This document shows positions 34,501-41,746 of a stretch of DNA of 64,000 bases, one piece after another. The position numbers were made by a program, and so were the translations under genes. The notes under the pieces are model-generated. The model saw only the letters and a program-made list of their open reading frames with translations, was not told where the DNA came from and did no database searches. Origin of the DNA: Actinoplanes italicus (GTDB lineage: Bacteria; Actinomycetota; Actinomycetes; Mycobacteriales; Micromonosporaceae); NCBI RefSeq assembly GCF_003001815.1, contig NZ_PVMZ01000024.1, positions 96,230 to 160,229 of the forward strand. Direction: 5' to 3'. Position 1 is the first letter of the stretch, and the number at the start of each line of letters is the position of its first letter.

Positions 34501-34988
34501 CTGGCCAGCAGCTTCTCGGTGCTCTTCAGGCGGTGCTCGGCCTCGCCCTTGCCCAGGACGGCCTCACCGAGCAGGTTCACGTTGAGGCGGACGTTGCGCT
34601 TCTTGATCCGCCTGATCGCCCGGCCGAGGCGGGCGTCGGACGCGTCGACGATCAGGTGTCCCACCATGTGGCGCAGAGCGCGGCGGGCGACCGGGACGAC
34701 CACTCCCGGCATCAGCGGGGCGAAGAACCCGCCGGCGCGAACGGCGAGCCGGAGGTGCGCCGGAAGGAAGGCCGGGATGTTGCGCGACAGATCCGTCAAC
34801 GTGCGTGCGCTGACCCGCACATCCTCCGGCCGGATCACCCCGTCGACGAAACCGACCGTGAACGCGAGCCCTTGCGGGTCGCGCAGAACACCGGCCAGTT
34901 GCGCCGCCGAACCGCCGACGGGGACGTCCGCCGCCTCGCGCAGCCAGCGCCGGACAAGGGCGATCGTCTCTTCGGCGATCTCAGACAT
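31506..34988 (-). CDS. putA: Bifunctional proline dehydrogenase / P5C dehydrogenase
   Basis: A 1160-residue fusion that oxidises proline to glutamate. The FAD-dependent PRODH barrel (about 60-440) includes RLNVNLLGEAVLG, RLVKGAN and GVAGHNLFDIAYA. The aldehyde dehydrogenase domain (about 480-950) has TPPWNFPVAIP, the catalytic Glu in LLAETSGKNA and Cys in GHAGQKCSA, and QPFGGWKRSAVGPG. The C-terminal extension contains a tandem LTSGGAAG repeat at about residues 1040-1078. Many high-GC actinomycetes have separate putB and putA, so the fusion is notable. A LysR-type regulator is divergent across 104 bases and probably activates it with proline. A strong terminator follows. Confidence 0.95.
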   Translation of the reverse strand: MSEIAEETIALVRRWLREAADVPVGGSAAQLAGVLRDPQGLAFTVGFVDGVIRPEDVRVSARTLTDLSRNIPAFLPAHLRLAVRAGGFFAPLMPGVVVPVARRALRHMVGHLIVDASDARLGRAIRRIKKRNVRLNVNLLGEAVLGKGEAEHRLKSTEKLLARPDVDYVSIKVSSAVAPHNPWAFDEAVDEIAGKLLPLFTLAAKTGKFVNLDMEEYKDLDLTIAVFTKLLDRPELLGLECGIVLQAYLPDALSAMMRLQVWSASRRERGGAGIKVRLVKGANLPMERVEAELHGWPVATCDSKQATDTNYKRVLDYALHPDRIRNVRLGVAGHNLFDIAYAWVLAGQRGVRDGIEFEMLLGMAEGQAEAVRREVGGLLLYTPVVRPEQFDVAIAYLIRRLEEGASPDNFMSAVFELHTDSALFERERERFLASLRDLDSSVPAPHRVADRYAAVPRSAPGLFVNTPDTDPAVAANRVRVREVLGRVSGSDLGVDVPRISDREHLDEALEKAAAANWGAADRRAVLHAVGDALEEHRYTLLEVMAAEAGKTIDQADPEVSEAVDFAHYYAERAFELSQTDGATPVPARLTLVTPPWNFPVAIPAGSVLAALAAGSSVVLKPAGPAERCGTVLAGILRDALSAAGADPNLVTLLQVEEGTLGRELISHPLVDRVILTGAYETAELFRSFREDLPLLAETSGKNAIIVTPSADLDLAVKDVVSSAFGHAGQKCSAASLVVLVGSVARSERFRTQLLDAVSSLEVGYPADARTKMGPLVEPAAGKLLDGLTTLGDGERWLLEPRKLDDSGKLWSPGVRDGVRRGSAYHRTEYFGPILGIMTADSLDAAIDMVNEVDYGLTSGLHSLDENEIRTWLDRVQAGNLYVNRGITGAIVQRQPFGGWKRSAVGPGTKAGGPNYLVGLTGWEPRPATADAEITHAGVRALLAEARTIMDADAYASVERAARSDAAFDFRTPADVTGLSVERNVFRYVPTPVTVRLAADGSVADLVRVLAAGLLAGAEVRVSSAVPLPATLTSVTSGLTSGGAAGLTSGGAAGLTSGGAAGLTSGGAAGLTSGSAAGLASVTIEDDAAFAAGLAAGRVRLVGGDASALAAATGGRPDLAVWSGPVTEAGRVEMLPFLREQAISITAHRFGNPLPLAAAVL
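31753..31890. repeat. 24-bp minisatellite inside putA
   Basis: Units starting at 31753, 31777, 31801, 31825, 31849 and a degenerate one at 31873 repeat GTGAGACCGGCCGCGCC plus seven bases. They encode (on the minus strand) five LTSGGAAG-type octapeptides in the C-terminal domain. All copies preserve frame, and the inner copies are nearly identical, indicating recent expansion. Confidence 0.9.
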
Positions 34989-35092
34989 CGGGATGCTCCT
35001 TCCGTGATGCGCAACAGTCTGCAGTCCCGAATCCGCTAAGGAAAAGCGATGCTTTATGAGCGATGTTCTTAAGTTCAGCTAACGTTTCAAGA
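34989..35092. promoter_or_regulatory. Divergent control region putA/LysR
   Basis: A 104-base AT-richer spacer. CGATG direct repeats (35047 and 35061), TTCTTAAG at 35066-35073 and TTTCAAG at 35085-35091 form a loose inverted pair that could be the LysR binding box. No exact consensus can be claimed. Confidence 0.4.
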
Positions 35093-36034
35093 GTGCTGGA
35101 GATCCGCCGTCTGGTTCTGCTCCGCGAGCTCGCCATCCGCGGCACCATCGCTGCCGTCGCCGAGGCGCTCAACTTCACGCCGTCCGCCGTCTCCCAGCAG
35201 CTCAGCCAGCTGGAGAAGGAGACCGGCACCCAGCTGCTGCGCAAGGCCGGCCGCCGGGTCCAGCTCACCCCGCAGGCCGAGGTGCTGGTCGCCGAGGTGA
35301 CCGAGGTCCTCGACACCCTCGAGCGAGCCGAAGCCCGGCTGCAGGCCGCTGCCACCCGCGTCACCGGCCGGGTGCGGGTCGCCGTCTTCCAGTCCGCGGC
35401 GCTCGCCTTCATGCCCGCCACGCTGCGCGCCATGGCGCTGCGCTACCCGGACGTGCGCGTCGAGATGGTCCAGCGCGAACCGGAGGAGGCGCTGCGCGAG
35501 ACCTGGGCCCGCGACTTCGACATGGTCATCGCTGAGCAGTACCCGGCCCACGCCGCGCCACACCATCCCGGTCTCGACCGGCGTGACCTGACCACCGACG
35601 CGATCCGCCTCGCCCTGCCCGCCGAGGAGGAGTCGCTGCACCCGGTCGGCTCGCTCGACACCGCCCGGCACATGCCGTGGGTGATGGAGCCGCGCGGCGC
35701 CGCCTCCCGCCACTTCGCCGAACAGGTCTGCCGCGTCGCCGGCTTCGAGCCCGACGTCCGCTACGAGACGGCCGACCTGCAGGCCCACATGCGCCTGGTC
35801 GAGTCCGGCAACGCGGTCGCGCTGATCCCCGACCTGATCTGGGCCGGCCGGGACACCTCCGCGAGGCTGCTGGAGCTCACCGGATCCCCGCGCCGCACCA
35901 TTTTCACGGCCCAACGGCTGGCAGGTGCGGCCTCACCCGCTGCCCGCGCCTTCCGCGAAATCCTCGAACAAACAGCCTCATACGGTACGGCTACGAGCAC
36001 CGACTCCCGCCGGAGTCCGACCGGCGTCCCCTGA
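35093..36034 (+). CDS. LysR-family transcriptional regulator
   Basis: A 313-residue regulator with N-terminal winged HTH (LEIRRLVLLRELAIRGTIAAVAEALNFTPSAVSQQLSQLEKETG) and a periplasmic-binding-like effector domain (about 90-295). The GTG at 35093 is the family-consistent start; the open frame begins ten residues earlier. Divergent placement next to putA makes it the likely proline-responsive activator or repressor. The C-terminal 20 residues are low complexity and extend beyond the family's normal end. Confidence 0.9.
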   Translation: MLEIRRLVLLRELAIRGTIAAVAEALNFTPSAVSQQLSQLEKETGTQLLRKAGRRVQLTPQAEVLVAEVTEVLDTLERAEARLQAAATRVTGRVRVAVFQSAALAFMPATLRAMALRYPDVRVEMVQREPEEALRETWARDFDMVIAEQYPAHAAPHHPGLDRRDLTTDAIRLALPAEEESLHPVGSLDTARHMPWVMEPRGAASRHFAEQVCRVAGFEPDVRYETADLQAHMRLVESGNAVALIPDLIWAGRDTSARLLELTGSPRRTIFTAQRLAGAASPAARAFREILEQTASYGTATSTDSRRSPTGVP

Positions 36035-36051
36035 TCAGAGCCGGGTACGGG

Positions 36052-37404
36052 TCAGGGACAGGGCGCCTGCCCCGTGCGTACAGCCGAGGTGAAACGACAC
36101 CCGAAGACCGCGGAAGCGACCGCACGCCGATCGAGGATCGCGTCGCCCGGCGGCCGGTGACCGCGCTCCACCCAGGTGACCAGGTCGTCGAAGCCGCGGG
36201 TGAGTTCGGCCTGGGTGAAGCCGCAGTGGGTGACGTCGCGGATCGCCCGGGAGACGAACAGCCGGGAGCGGCCGTTGACGAGCGCGCGACGCGCGTACTC
36301 CTGCTCCATGGAGAACGGCACGAACAGGTCGCCGAGACCGTGCAGCGAGAGGACCGGCACCGGCGGCCGGCCGTCGACACGCGGGATCCCGGCCAGCCCG
36401 GGATCGGCCGTGGCGGTCCGCTTGACGCGCAGGACCGTCGCGTTCAGCCGGCGTTCGGCGGGGCTGAGCCACCAGCGATCGTCGGCCTGGTAGACGGTGT
36501 GCCGGTTGTCGGTGACGTTGCCGGGCGCGATGCCGGCCGTGCCGCCGGTGAGCCCGGGGTAGACGCTGAACAGGAACGGCAGCCCGTTCTGGCTGGCCGC
36601 GTTCCAGTAGGCGTAGGCCGCGCCGAAGCCGGGCCGCTCGCCGCCGCTGCGTCGTTCCAGCACGTCCGACCAGGTCTCTCCGGCCTCGGTGCCGGTCAGG
36701 GCGGTCCGCATCGCGGCGACCTGCCCGGCCCAGCGCGCGGGGTAGGCGGCGTCCGGCCGCGCCGGGAACTCGATCGGCACGCCGGTGAGCGCCGACGCGG
36801 TCACACTCGCGTCCAGGAAGTAGTCGAACAGCTCGGTGTCGCCGAGGACTCCGCAGTACGGCATGGCGCCGTCGAAGGCACGCGGATGCTCTTCGATCGC
36901 GACGGCCGTGACGTGGCCGCCCATCGACGCGCCGCTGATGTAGACCTTCCGCGCGTGCTTGCCGGTGACGGTCCGGAAGACGTCGATCAGGGCGTACGTG
37001 TCACGCACGCCCTGCCCGACGTCGTAGCCGTTGGTGGCGTAGCTCGACGCGGCCCAGGCGAAGCCCCGGCTGATGTAGTGCGCCCGCAGGTCCGGGTTGC
37101 TGACGTAGACGGTCGTGCCCGTCCCGCGATAGCCGTGCGCGTACACGACGAGCCGCCCGTTCCAGCGCTGCGGCACCTCGACGCGGTACGCCGCGCCGCC
37201 GCGCACGCCGGTGTGGACGGTCGCACCGTCGAGTGCGGTGAACGGCGTGCCGTTGAGCTCGCAGTCCGGATCGGCGATCAGATAGCCGGGCCTGGTGTCG
37301 CTCGGCACGGGCGCCGTGCACGCGGGCGGGGCCGCGGCGGCGGGCGCACCGGTGAGGATCCCGGCGATCAGTGTGGCGACGAGCACGGCACGGCGAACGA
37401 TCAT
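36052..37404 (-). CDS. Secreted alpha/beta hydrolase
   Basis: A 450-residue exported hydrolase with a signal peptide (about 1-25, ending APAAAA). WNGRLVVYAHGYRG forms the oxyanion strand, and the nucleophile Ser is in YISGASMGGHV. LHGLGDLFVPF likely holds the acid and DVTHCGF the histidine. Cysteines at both ends suggest disulfides. Substrate unknown; a polyester or ester of external origin is plausible. The ATG at 37404 has GGGAGGT upstream. It is the third gene of a DUF4406-NUDIX-hydrolase run (31-base gap to the NUDIX stop). Confidence 0.82.
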   Translation of the reverse strand: MIVRRAVLVATLIAGILTGAPAAAAPPACTAPVPSDTRPGYLIADPDCELNGTPFTALDGATVHTGVRGGAAYRVEVPQRWNGRLVVYAHGYRGTGTTVYVSNPDLRAHYISRGFAWAASSYATNGYDVGQGVRDTYALIDVFRTVTGKHARKVYISGASMGGHVTAVAIEEHPRAFDGAMPYCGVLGDTELFDYFLDASVTASALTGVPIEFPARPDAAYPARWAGQVAAMRTALTGTEAGETWSDVLERRSGGERPGFGAAYAYWNAASQNGLPFLFSVYPGLTGGTAGIAPGNVTDNRHTVYQADDRWWLSPAERRLNATVLRVKRTATADPGLAGIPRVDGRPPVPVLSLHGLGDLFVPFSMEQEYARRALVNGRSRLFVSRAIRDVTHCGFTQAELTRGFDDLVTWVERGHRPPGDAILDRRAVASAVFGCRFTSAVRTGQAPCP

Positions 37405-37435
37405 CGCGTTACCTCCCGGTAACATCCAATGGCCG

Positions 37436-38098
37436 TCATCGATCGCTGTCAAGCACCCCCTTGAGGGCCGCCCACTGCAGCAGCATGATCGTCTTGGCGT
37501 CCGCGATCTCCCCGGTGTCGATCATCCTGAGTGCCTCGTCGAAGTCCAGCTCCACGGCCTCGATGTCCTCGCCGTCGTCGGCCAGGCCGCCGCCCTCGGA
37601 GGTCCGGGAGGCGATGCCGTACTCCGCCGCGAAGCAGTGCAGCCGCTCGGTCACCGATCCGGGGCTCGTCCACGCGGCGAAGACCGGCCTCAGCTCGCCG
37701 ACCGCCACGCCGAGTTCCTCGGCCGCCTCCCGCCGGATCGCGGCCGCCGGGTCGTCGCCGTCGAGCAGCCCGGCCGCGGTCTCCAGCAACATCCCGTCCG
37801 GGTGCCCGTTCACATACACCGGATAGCGGAACTGCCTGGTCAGCAGCACGGCCCGCCGGGACGGGTCGTAGAGCAGCACGGTCGCGCCGTCACCGCGGTC
37901 GTAGGTCTCGCGCTGCTCCGTCGTCCAGGTGCCGTCGCGCCGCCGATAGTCGTAGGTGGTCCGGCGCAGCACGTGCCATGCGGCGGCGAGCAGCTCCACG
38001 TCGCGTACGGTCACGCCGGGATTGCCGCTGAGATCACGGCCTGCCCGGTCCAGCCCGGTGCGGCCCCGCACATCCGGCACGTCGATGCCGGCGGTCAT
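37436..38098 (-). CDS. NUDIX hydrolase
   Basis: A 220-residue protein with a Nudix box AAGLLDGDDPAAAIRREAAEELGV, including REAAEELG, preceded by the ADP-ribose/GDP-mannose pyrophosphatase-like NudK context (YPVYVNGHPDGMLLE). It hydrolyses nucleoside diphosphate sugars or similar compounds. ATG 38098 overlaps the stop of the DUF4406 gene by four bases (ATGA), so they are coupled. Coupling to a deoxyribosyltransferase-fold protein and a divergent DeoR regulator suggests nucleotide-sugar or nucleoside salvage. Confidence 0.88.
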   Translation of the reverse strand: MTAGIDVPDVRGRTGLDRAGRDLSGNPGVTVRDVELLAAAWHVLRRTTYDYRRRDGTWTTEQRETYDRGDGATVLLYDPSRRAVLLTRQFRYPVYVNGHPDGMLLETAAGLLDGDDPAAAIRREAAEELGVAVGELRPVFAAWTSPGSVTERLHCFAAEYGIASRTSEGGGLADDGEDIEAVELDFDEALRMIDTGEIADAKTIMLLQWAALKGVLDSDR

Positions 38099-38457
38099 GC
38101 CGGGATCTCCGACAGCGAGTGGTACACGGGAATTCCGCGTTTTTGCGCGATTGCCACATCTTGGTCGGCGCCGGCGGACTCCCCGGGCAGCCGGAGAACC
38201 GCGTCGCAGCGGGCCAGCAGCCGCTCGGCCACCGGGTACATGATCTGCTTCGCCCCCGGGTCGGCCACGCTCGTGCCACCGGCGCCACGCAGCACCGGCA
38301 GGGCGACCCACTCGCCGATCATCGGCACGTGCCCGGCCTCGAAGATCGGCCAGGCGGCCTCCTCCAGGCGGCGCAGATTGGCGTCGAGCAGCGCCGGGTC
38401 GTCACCGGTGCCGGAGCGGTACGGTCCGGCGATCAGGATCATCATTGGCTTGTCCAT
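38095..38457 (-). CDS. DUF4406 protein (nucleoside 2-deoxyribosyltransferase-like fold)
   Basis: A 120-residue protein with ILIAGPYRSG at the N-terminus, HVPMIGEWVALP in the middle and CDAVLRLPGESAGADQDVAIAQKRGIPVYHSL near the C-terminus, a pattern shared with nucleoside 2-deoxyribosyltransferases and DUF4406. It may bind or cleave a nucleoside or nucleotide-sugar. First gene of the operon with the NUDIX hydrolase. ATG at 38457 is 59 bases from the divergent DeoR start. Confidence 0.75.
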   Translation of the reverse strand: MDKPMMILIAGPYRSGTGDDPALLDANLRRLEEAAWPIFEAGHVPMIGEWVALPVLRGAGGTSVADPGAKQIMYPVAERLLARCDAVLRLPGESAGADQDVAIAQKRGIPVYHSLSEIPA

Positions 38458-38516
38458 GTCCGGCAACCTACACTCGAGAACGCGCAATATTCGACGAGAA
38501 TGAGGAGAAACACGGA

Positions 38517-39257
38517 ATGCTGGCGGCCGAACGTCGAGACTTCCTCCTGACGCGGCTCCACGCCGACGGCAAACTGGTCGCCAAACAGATCGCCACCGAG
38601 CTGGGCGTGGCCGAGGACAGCATCCGCCGCGACCTGCGCGAGATGGCGGCCGCTGGTCTCTGCCAGCGCGTCTACGGCGGGGCGCTGCCGATCTCCCCGG
38701 CGATCGCCGACTACGCGACACGGGCCGGCGTCGCCACGTCGAGCAAGGAGCGGGTCGCGGCGGCCGCCGCCGCGCTGATCCGGCCCGGTCAGACGGTGCT
38801 GCTCGACGGTGGGACCACGGCGCTCGCCGTCACCGCGGCCCTGCCCGCCGGCCTGCGGGCCACGATCGTCACCCACAGCCCGACCGTCGCGGCGGCCCTG
38901 GTCGAGCATCCGGCGATCGACGTCTGGGTGCTCGGAGGCCGGCTCTTCAAGCACTCCGCGGTCACCTGCGGCGCCGCCGCGGCCGAGGCGGCGCAGGGAG
39001 TCAGTGCCGACCTGTTCCTGCTCGGTGTCACGGGCGTGCACCGCGAGGCCGGCCTGACCACCGGCGACCCCGACGAGGCCGCGATGAAACGCACCCTGGC
39101 CACCCGTGCCGCCGAGACGTATGTGCTGGCCAGCAGCGAGAAGGTCGGCACCGCGTCACCGTTCCTGGTGCTGCCCGCGGACCGGGTCACCGCGATCGTC
39201 ACCGACGCCCCGGCCGGCCACCCGGCCCTGACCGGCCTGCCCGTCCTGCCCGCCTGA
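38517..39257 (+). CDS. DeoR/GlpR-family transcriptional repressor
   Basis: A 246-residue regulator. The N-terminal DeoR HTH has RRDFLLTRLHADGKLVAKQIATELGVAEDSIRRDLREMAAAGLCQRVYGGAL. The C-terminal sugar-phosphate-isomerase-like domain has GQTVLLDGGTTALAVTAAL and a DLFLLGVTGV strand. It starts at ATG 38517 with GAGGAG at 38502-38507. It is divergent from the DUF4406-NUDIX operon and probably represses it, with a phosphorylated sugar as effector. Confidence 0.9.
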   Translation: MLAAERRDFLLTRLHADGKLVAKQIATELGVAEDSIRRDLREMAAAGLCQRVYGGALPISPAIADYATRAGVATSSKERVAAAAAALIRPGQTVLLDGGTTALAVTAALPAGLRATIVTHSPTVAAALVEHPAIDVWVLGGRLFKHSAVTCGAAAAEAAQGVSADLFLLGVTGVHREAGLTTGDPDEAAMKRTLATRAAETYVLASSEKVGTASPFLVLPADRVTAIVTDAPAGHPALTGLPVLPA

Positions 39258-39398
39258 AGAGGTTGTCCACAGGCGGCGGCCCCGGCGAGCCGGAGAGTGC
39301 GGCGGCTGACGTTCAGGACGACTCCACGGGCGGGGCGGAGGACGAGATCGTCGTTCAGCCTTGGTGGATCAAACGTCCGATATCCCAACAGGCGCTGT

Positions 39399-39412
39399 TG
39401 TTAACGTGAACA
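39399..39412. promoter_or_regulatory. LacI-type near-palindrome TGTTAACGTGAACA
   Basis: It is palindromic except for one pair and resembles operators of LacI-family sugar regulators. It lies 51 bases upstream of the EEP gene start, in the likely promoter. A related site is at 45443-45456 upstream of the GH43 gene. Confidence 0.45.
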
Positions 39413-39462
39413 TGGACGGATGGGGCTATCTATCGGCGGATGTCGATGGTTACCGTCCGGTA

Positions 39463-40764
39463 ATGAAACGCGCTCTCATGGCTCTGGCCGTCGTGGCGGG
39501 CCCGCTCCTTCTCGCACCCGCACCGGCCCAGGCCGCCGGTGGCTCCTTCAGCGTCCTCACCTACAACGTCGCCGGACTGCCCGACATCATCTCCAGCGCC
39601 GAGGTCGACCGGAAGACCGCGCACACCGCGATCGGACAGCGCCTCGGCCCGTACGACATCGTGCAGGTCCAGGAGGACTTCAACTTCCACGCCCACCTGT
39701 ACGCCGCCGACACCACCCACGCCCACCGCACCCCGACCAGCGGCGGCGCGGGCATCGGCTCCGGCCTCAACACGCTGTCGAAGCTGCCGTACGACTCCGA
39801 CGACTTCGAGCGTGGCGACTGGAACTCCTGCCAGTGGGACTCCGGTGACTGCCTCACCCCGAAGGGCTTCACCTTCGCCCGGCACCGGCTGGCCGAAGGC
39901 GTCTACATCGACTTCTACAACCTTCACACCAACGCCGGTACGAGCAGCGGGGACCAGCAGTCGCGCGCCGACAACCTCAGCCAGCTCACGGCGTTCATCG
40001 CCGGTCACTCGGCCGGCAACGCGGTCGTCGTCATGGGCGACACGAACACGCGCTACACCCGCGCGGCCGACACGATCCGCCAGTTCGTGGCGGCCAACGG
40101 CCTCACCGACGCGTGGGTGAAGCTCGAACGCGGCGGCACCCCGCCCGCGGCCGGCGCGGACGCGCTGGTCTGCGACCCGGCAGCGGTCACCGACGCCTGC
40201 GAGGTGGTCGACAAGGTCCTCTACCGGGGTAGCCGCTTCGTCACGCTCGACGCCACCGGCTACCACAACGAGGACGCCGGATTCCGCACCGCCGACGGCA
40301 AGATGCTCTCCGACCACTTCCCGATCAGCACCTCGTTCACCTGGTCGACGAACTCCGCGTACGAGTTCAGCGAGCAGTTCGGCGGCCCGCACGGCGACCA
40401 CTTCAACGACATCGACGCCGTCGTGGCCCGGCCCGCCACGGTCGGCCTGCGCGCCGGATCCCGGGTCGACCAGGTCAGCCTCGGCGCCCTGGCGCACGGC
40501 GGGACCGGCGGCACCGCGAAGTCGCTGACGCTCGGCAGTGGCGAGTACGTGACGAGCGCCCAGCTGTGCCGCGGTCAGTACAACGGGCGTACCCGCGTCT
40601 TCTCCGCGAAGTTCACCACCAACCTCGGCAACAGCGTCGCCGGCGGAACCACCACGGCGGACTGTGTCATCAGGACGGCTCCGGCCGGGTTCCAGATCGC
40701 CGGGTTCCACGGACGATCCGGTACAGCCGTGGACAAGCTGGGATTCATCTATTCGCGGCGATGA
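39463..40764 (+). CDS. Secreted EEP-family phosphodiesterase with jacalin-like lectin domain
   Basis: A 433-residue exported protein with a signal peptide (1-26, APAQA). The endonuclease/exonuclease/phosphatase domain (about 28-300) shows YNVAGLP, QVQEDFN, FYNLHTNAG, VVVMGDTNTR and SDHFPIS (catalytic Asn/Asp/His set). The C-terminal part (about 305-433, FGGPHGDHFNDID, HGGTGGTAKSLTL, GFHGRSG) resembles a jacalin-like lectin. Such secreted enzymes include sphingomyelinase-like and nuclease-like activities; the substrate is not decided here. The lectin would bind carbohydrate surfaces. Confidence 0.85.
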   Translation: MKRALMALAVVAGPLLLAPAPAQAAGGSFSVLTYNVAGLPDIISSAEVDRKTAHTAIGQRLGPYDIVQVQEDFNFHAHLYAADTTHAHRTPTSGGAGIGSGLNTLSKLPYDSDDFERGDWNSCQWDSGDCLTPKGFTFARHRLAEGVYIDFYNLHTNAGTSSGDQQSRADNLSQLTAFIAGHSAGNAVVVMGDTNTRYTRAADTIRQFVAANGLTDAWVKLERGGTPPAAGADALVCDPAAVTDACEVVDKVLYRGSRFVTLDATGYHNEDAGFRTADGKMLSDHFPISTSFTWSTNSAYEFSEQFGGPHGDHFNDIDAVVARPATVGLRAGSRVDQVSLGALAHGGTGGTAKSLTLGSGEYVTSAQLCRGQYNGRTRVFSAKFTTNLGNSVAGGTTTADCVIRTAPAGFQIAGFHGRSGTAVDKLGFIYSRR

Positions 40765-40841
40765 CTCGTACGTCTCACTTCCGCGTGTGACGGCATCCGG
40801 CCGGGTACCCGGGTGCCGTCATTCCAGCGCGGGAGGCGCTC

Positions 40842-41669
40842 ATGAAACTGTGGCTGCGGGTCTTCCTGACCGGCTTCGCCCTCTGGCTCCTGACCGTCGT
40901 GGTCACGTTCGCCACCGGAAACCCGAACCTCATCCCCACCCTGGTGCTGCTCGGCAGCTTCCTGGTCCCGGTCACCTTCGTGCTGTGGGCGTTCACCAGA
41001 CGTCACAGCAGCGAGGTCACCTCCGAACTGCTGTTCAGCACGTTCGTCACCGGCGGCGTCCTCGGCGTGCTCGCCGCGTCGCTGCTCGAGACGTACCTGC
41101 TGCACCCGAACCCGCTGTTCTTCCTCGGCGTCGGCCTGATCGAGGAGGCCGCGAAACTCGCCGCGCTGGCCTTCCTGTGCCGGCGGCTGCAGCACAAGTT
41201 CGCGATCGACGGCATCATCCTCGGCGCGTCCGTCGGCTTCGGGTTCGCCGCCTTCGAGTCGGCCGGATACGCCTTCACCGCCCTCTTCACCCAGCAGGGC
41301 CTCTCGCTCATGACCCTCGTCGAGACCGAGCTGCTGCGCGGTGTGCTCGCCCCCGTCGGCCACGGACTGTGGACGGCGATCGTCGGTGGCGTCCTCTTCT
41401 CCGCGAGCGGCAGCCGGCACTTCGCGCTCACCTGGCGACTGCTCGGAACGTACCTCGGTGTCGCCGTTCTCCACGCCTTCTGGGACGGCTGGCAGAGCAT
41501 CGCCCAGGTGATCACCGACATCGCCCGGGATCCGCACCTGTTCACGCTGCTGTCCTGGGGCGGCCTGGTCGGCGTCTCCCTCGTCGGCATCGCCTGGCTG
41601 CTGGTCGTGCGCCGCCAGGCCGACCGCGAGGTGTACGCCCCGCTCTGGCGAATCCCGGTCGCCCGCTGA
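40842..41669 (+). CDS. PrsW-family intramembrane metalloprotease
   Basis: A 275-residue protein with about eight membrane helices. The family zinc motifs are present: EEAAKL (EExxK), GFGFAAFES, PVGHGLWTA and HAFWDGW. PrsW proteases make the first cut in anti-sigma factors during regulated intramembrane proteolysis. No sigma/anti-sigma pair is adjacent, so the target is unknown. ATG at 40842 preceded by GGGAGG. Confidence 0.9.
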   Translation: MKLWLRVFLTGFALWLLTVVVTFATGNPNLIPTLVLLGSFLVPVTFVLWAFTRRHSSEVTSELLFSTFVTGGVLGVLAASLLETYLLHPNPLFFLGVGLIEEAAKLAALAFLCRRLQHKFAIDGIILGASVGFGFAAFESAGYAFTALFTQQGLSLMTLVETELLRGVLAPVGHGLWTAIVGGVLFSASGSRHFALTWRLLGTYLGVAVLHAFWDGWQSIAQVITDIARDPHLFTLLSWGGLVGVSLVGIAWLLVVRRQADREVYAPLWRIPVAR

Positions 41670-41746
41670 AGCACGCCCGCCAGTGAGAGGCCAGGCTCGC
41701 GCAACTGGACCGCGACGCCTGGCCCCTCCGCTCCTACCGTGCTGGT

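Noticed and set aside
36035..36472. 145-codon minus-strand frame over the hydrolase 3' end
   Set aside because: Shadow of the secreted hydrolase, whose export signal and nucleophile motif are in the other frame.
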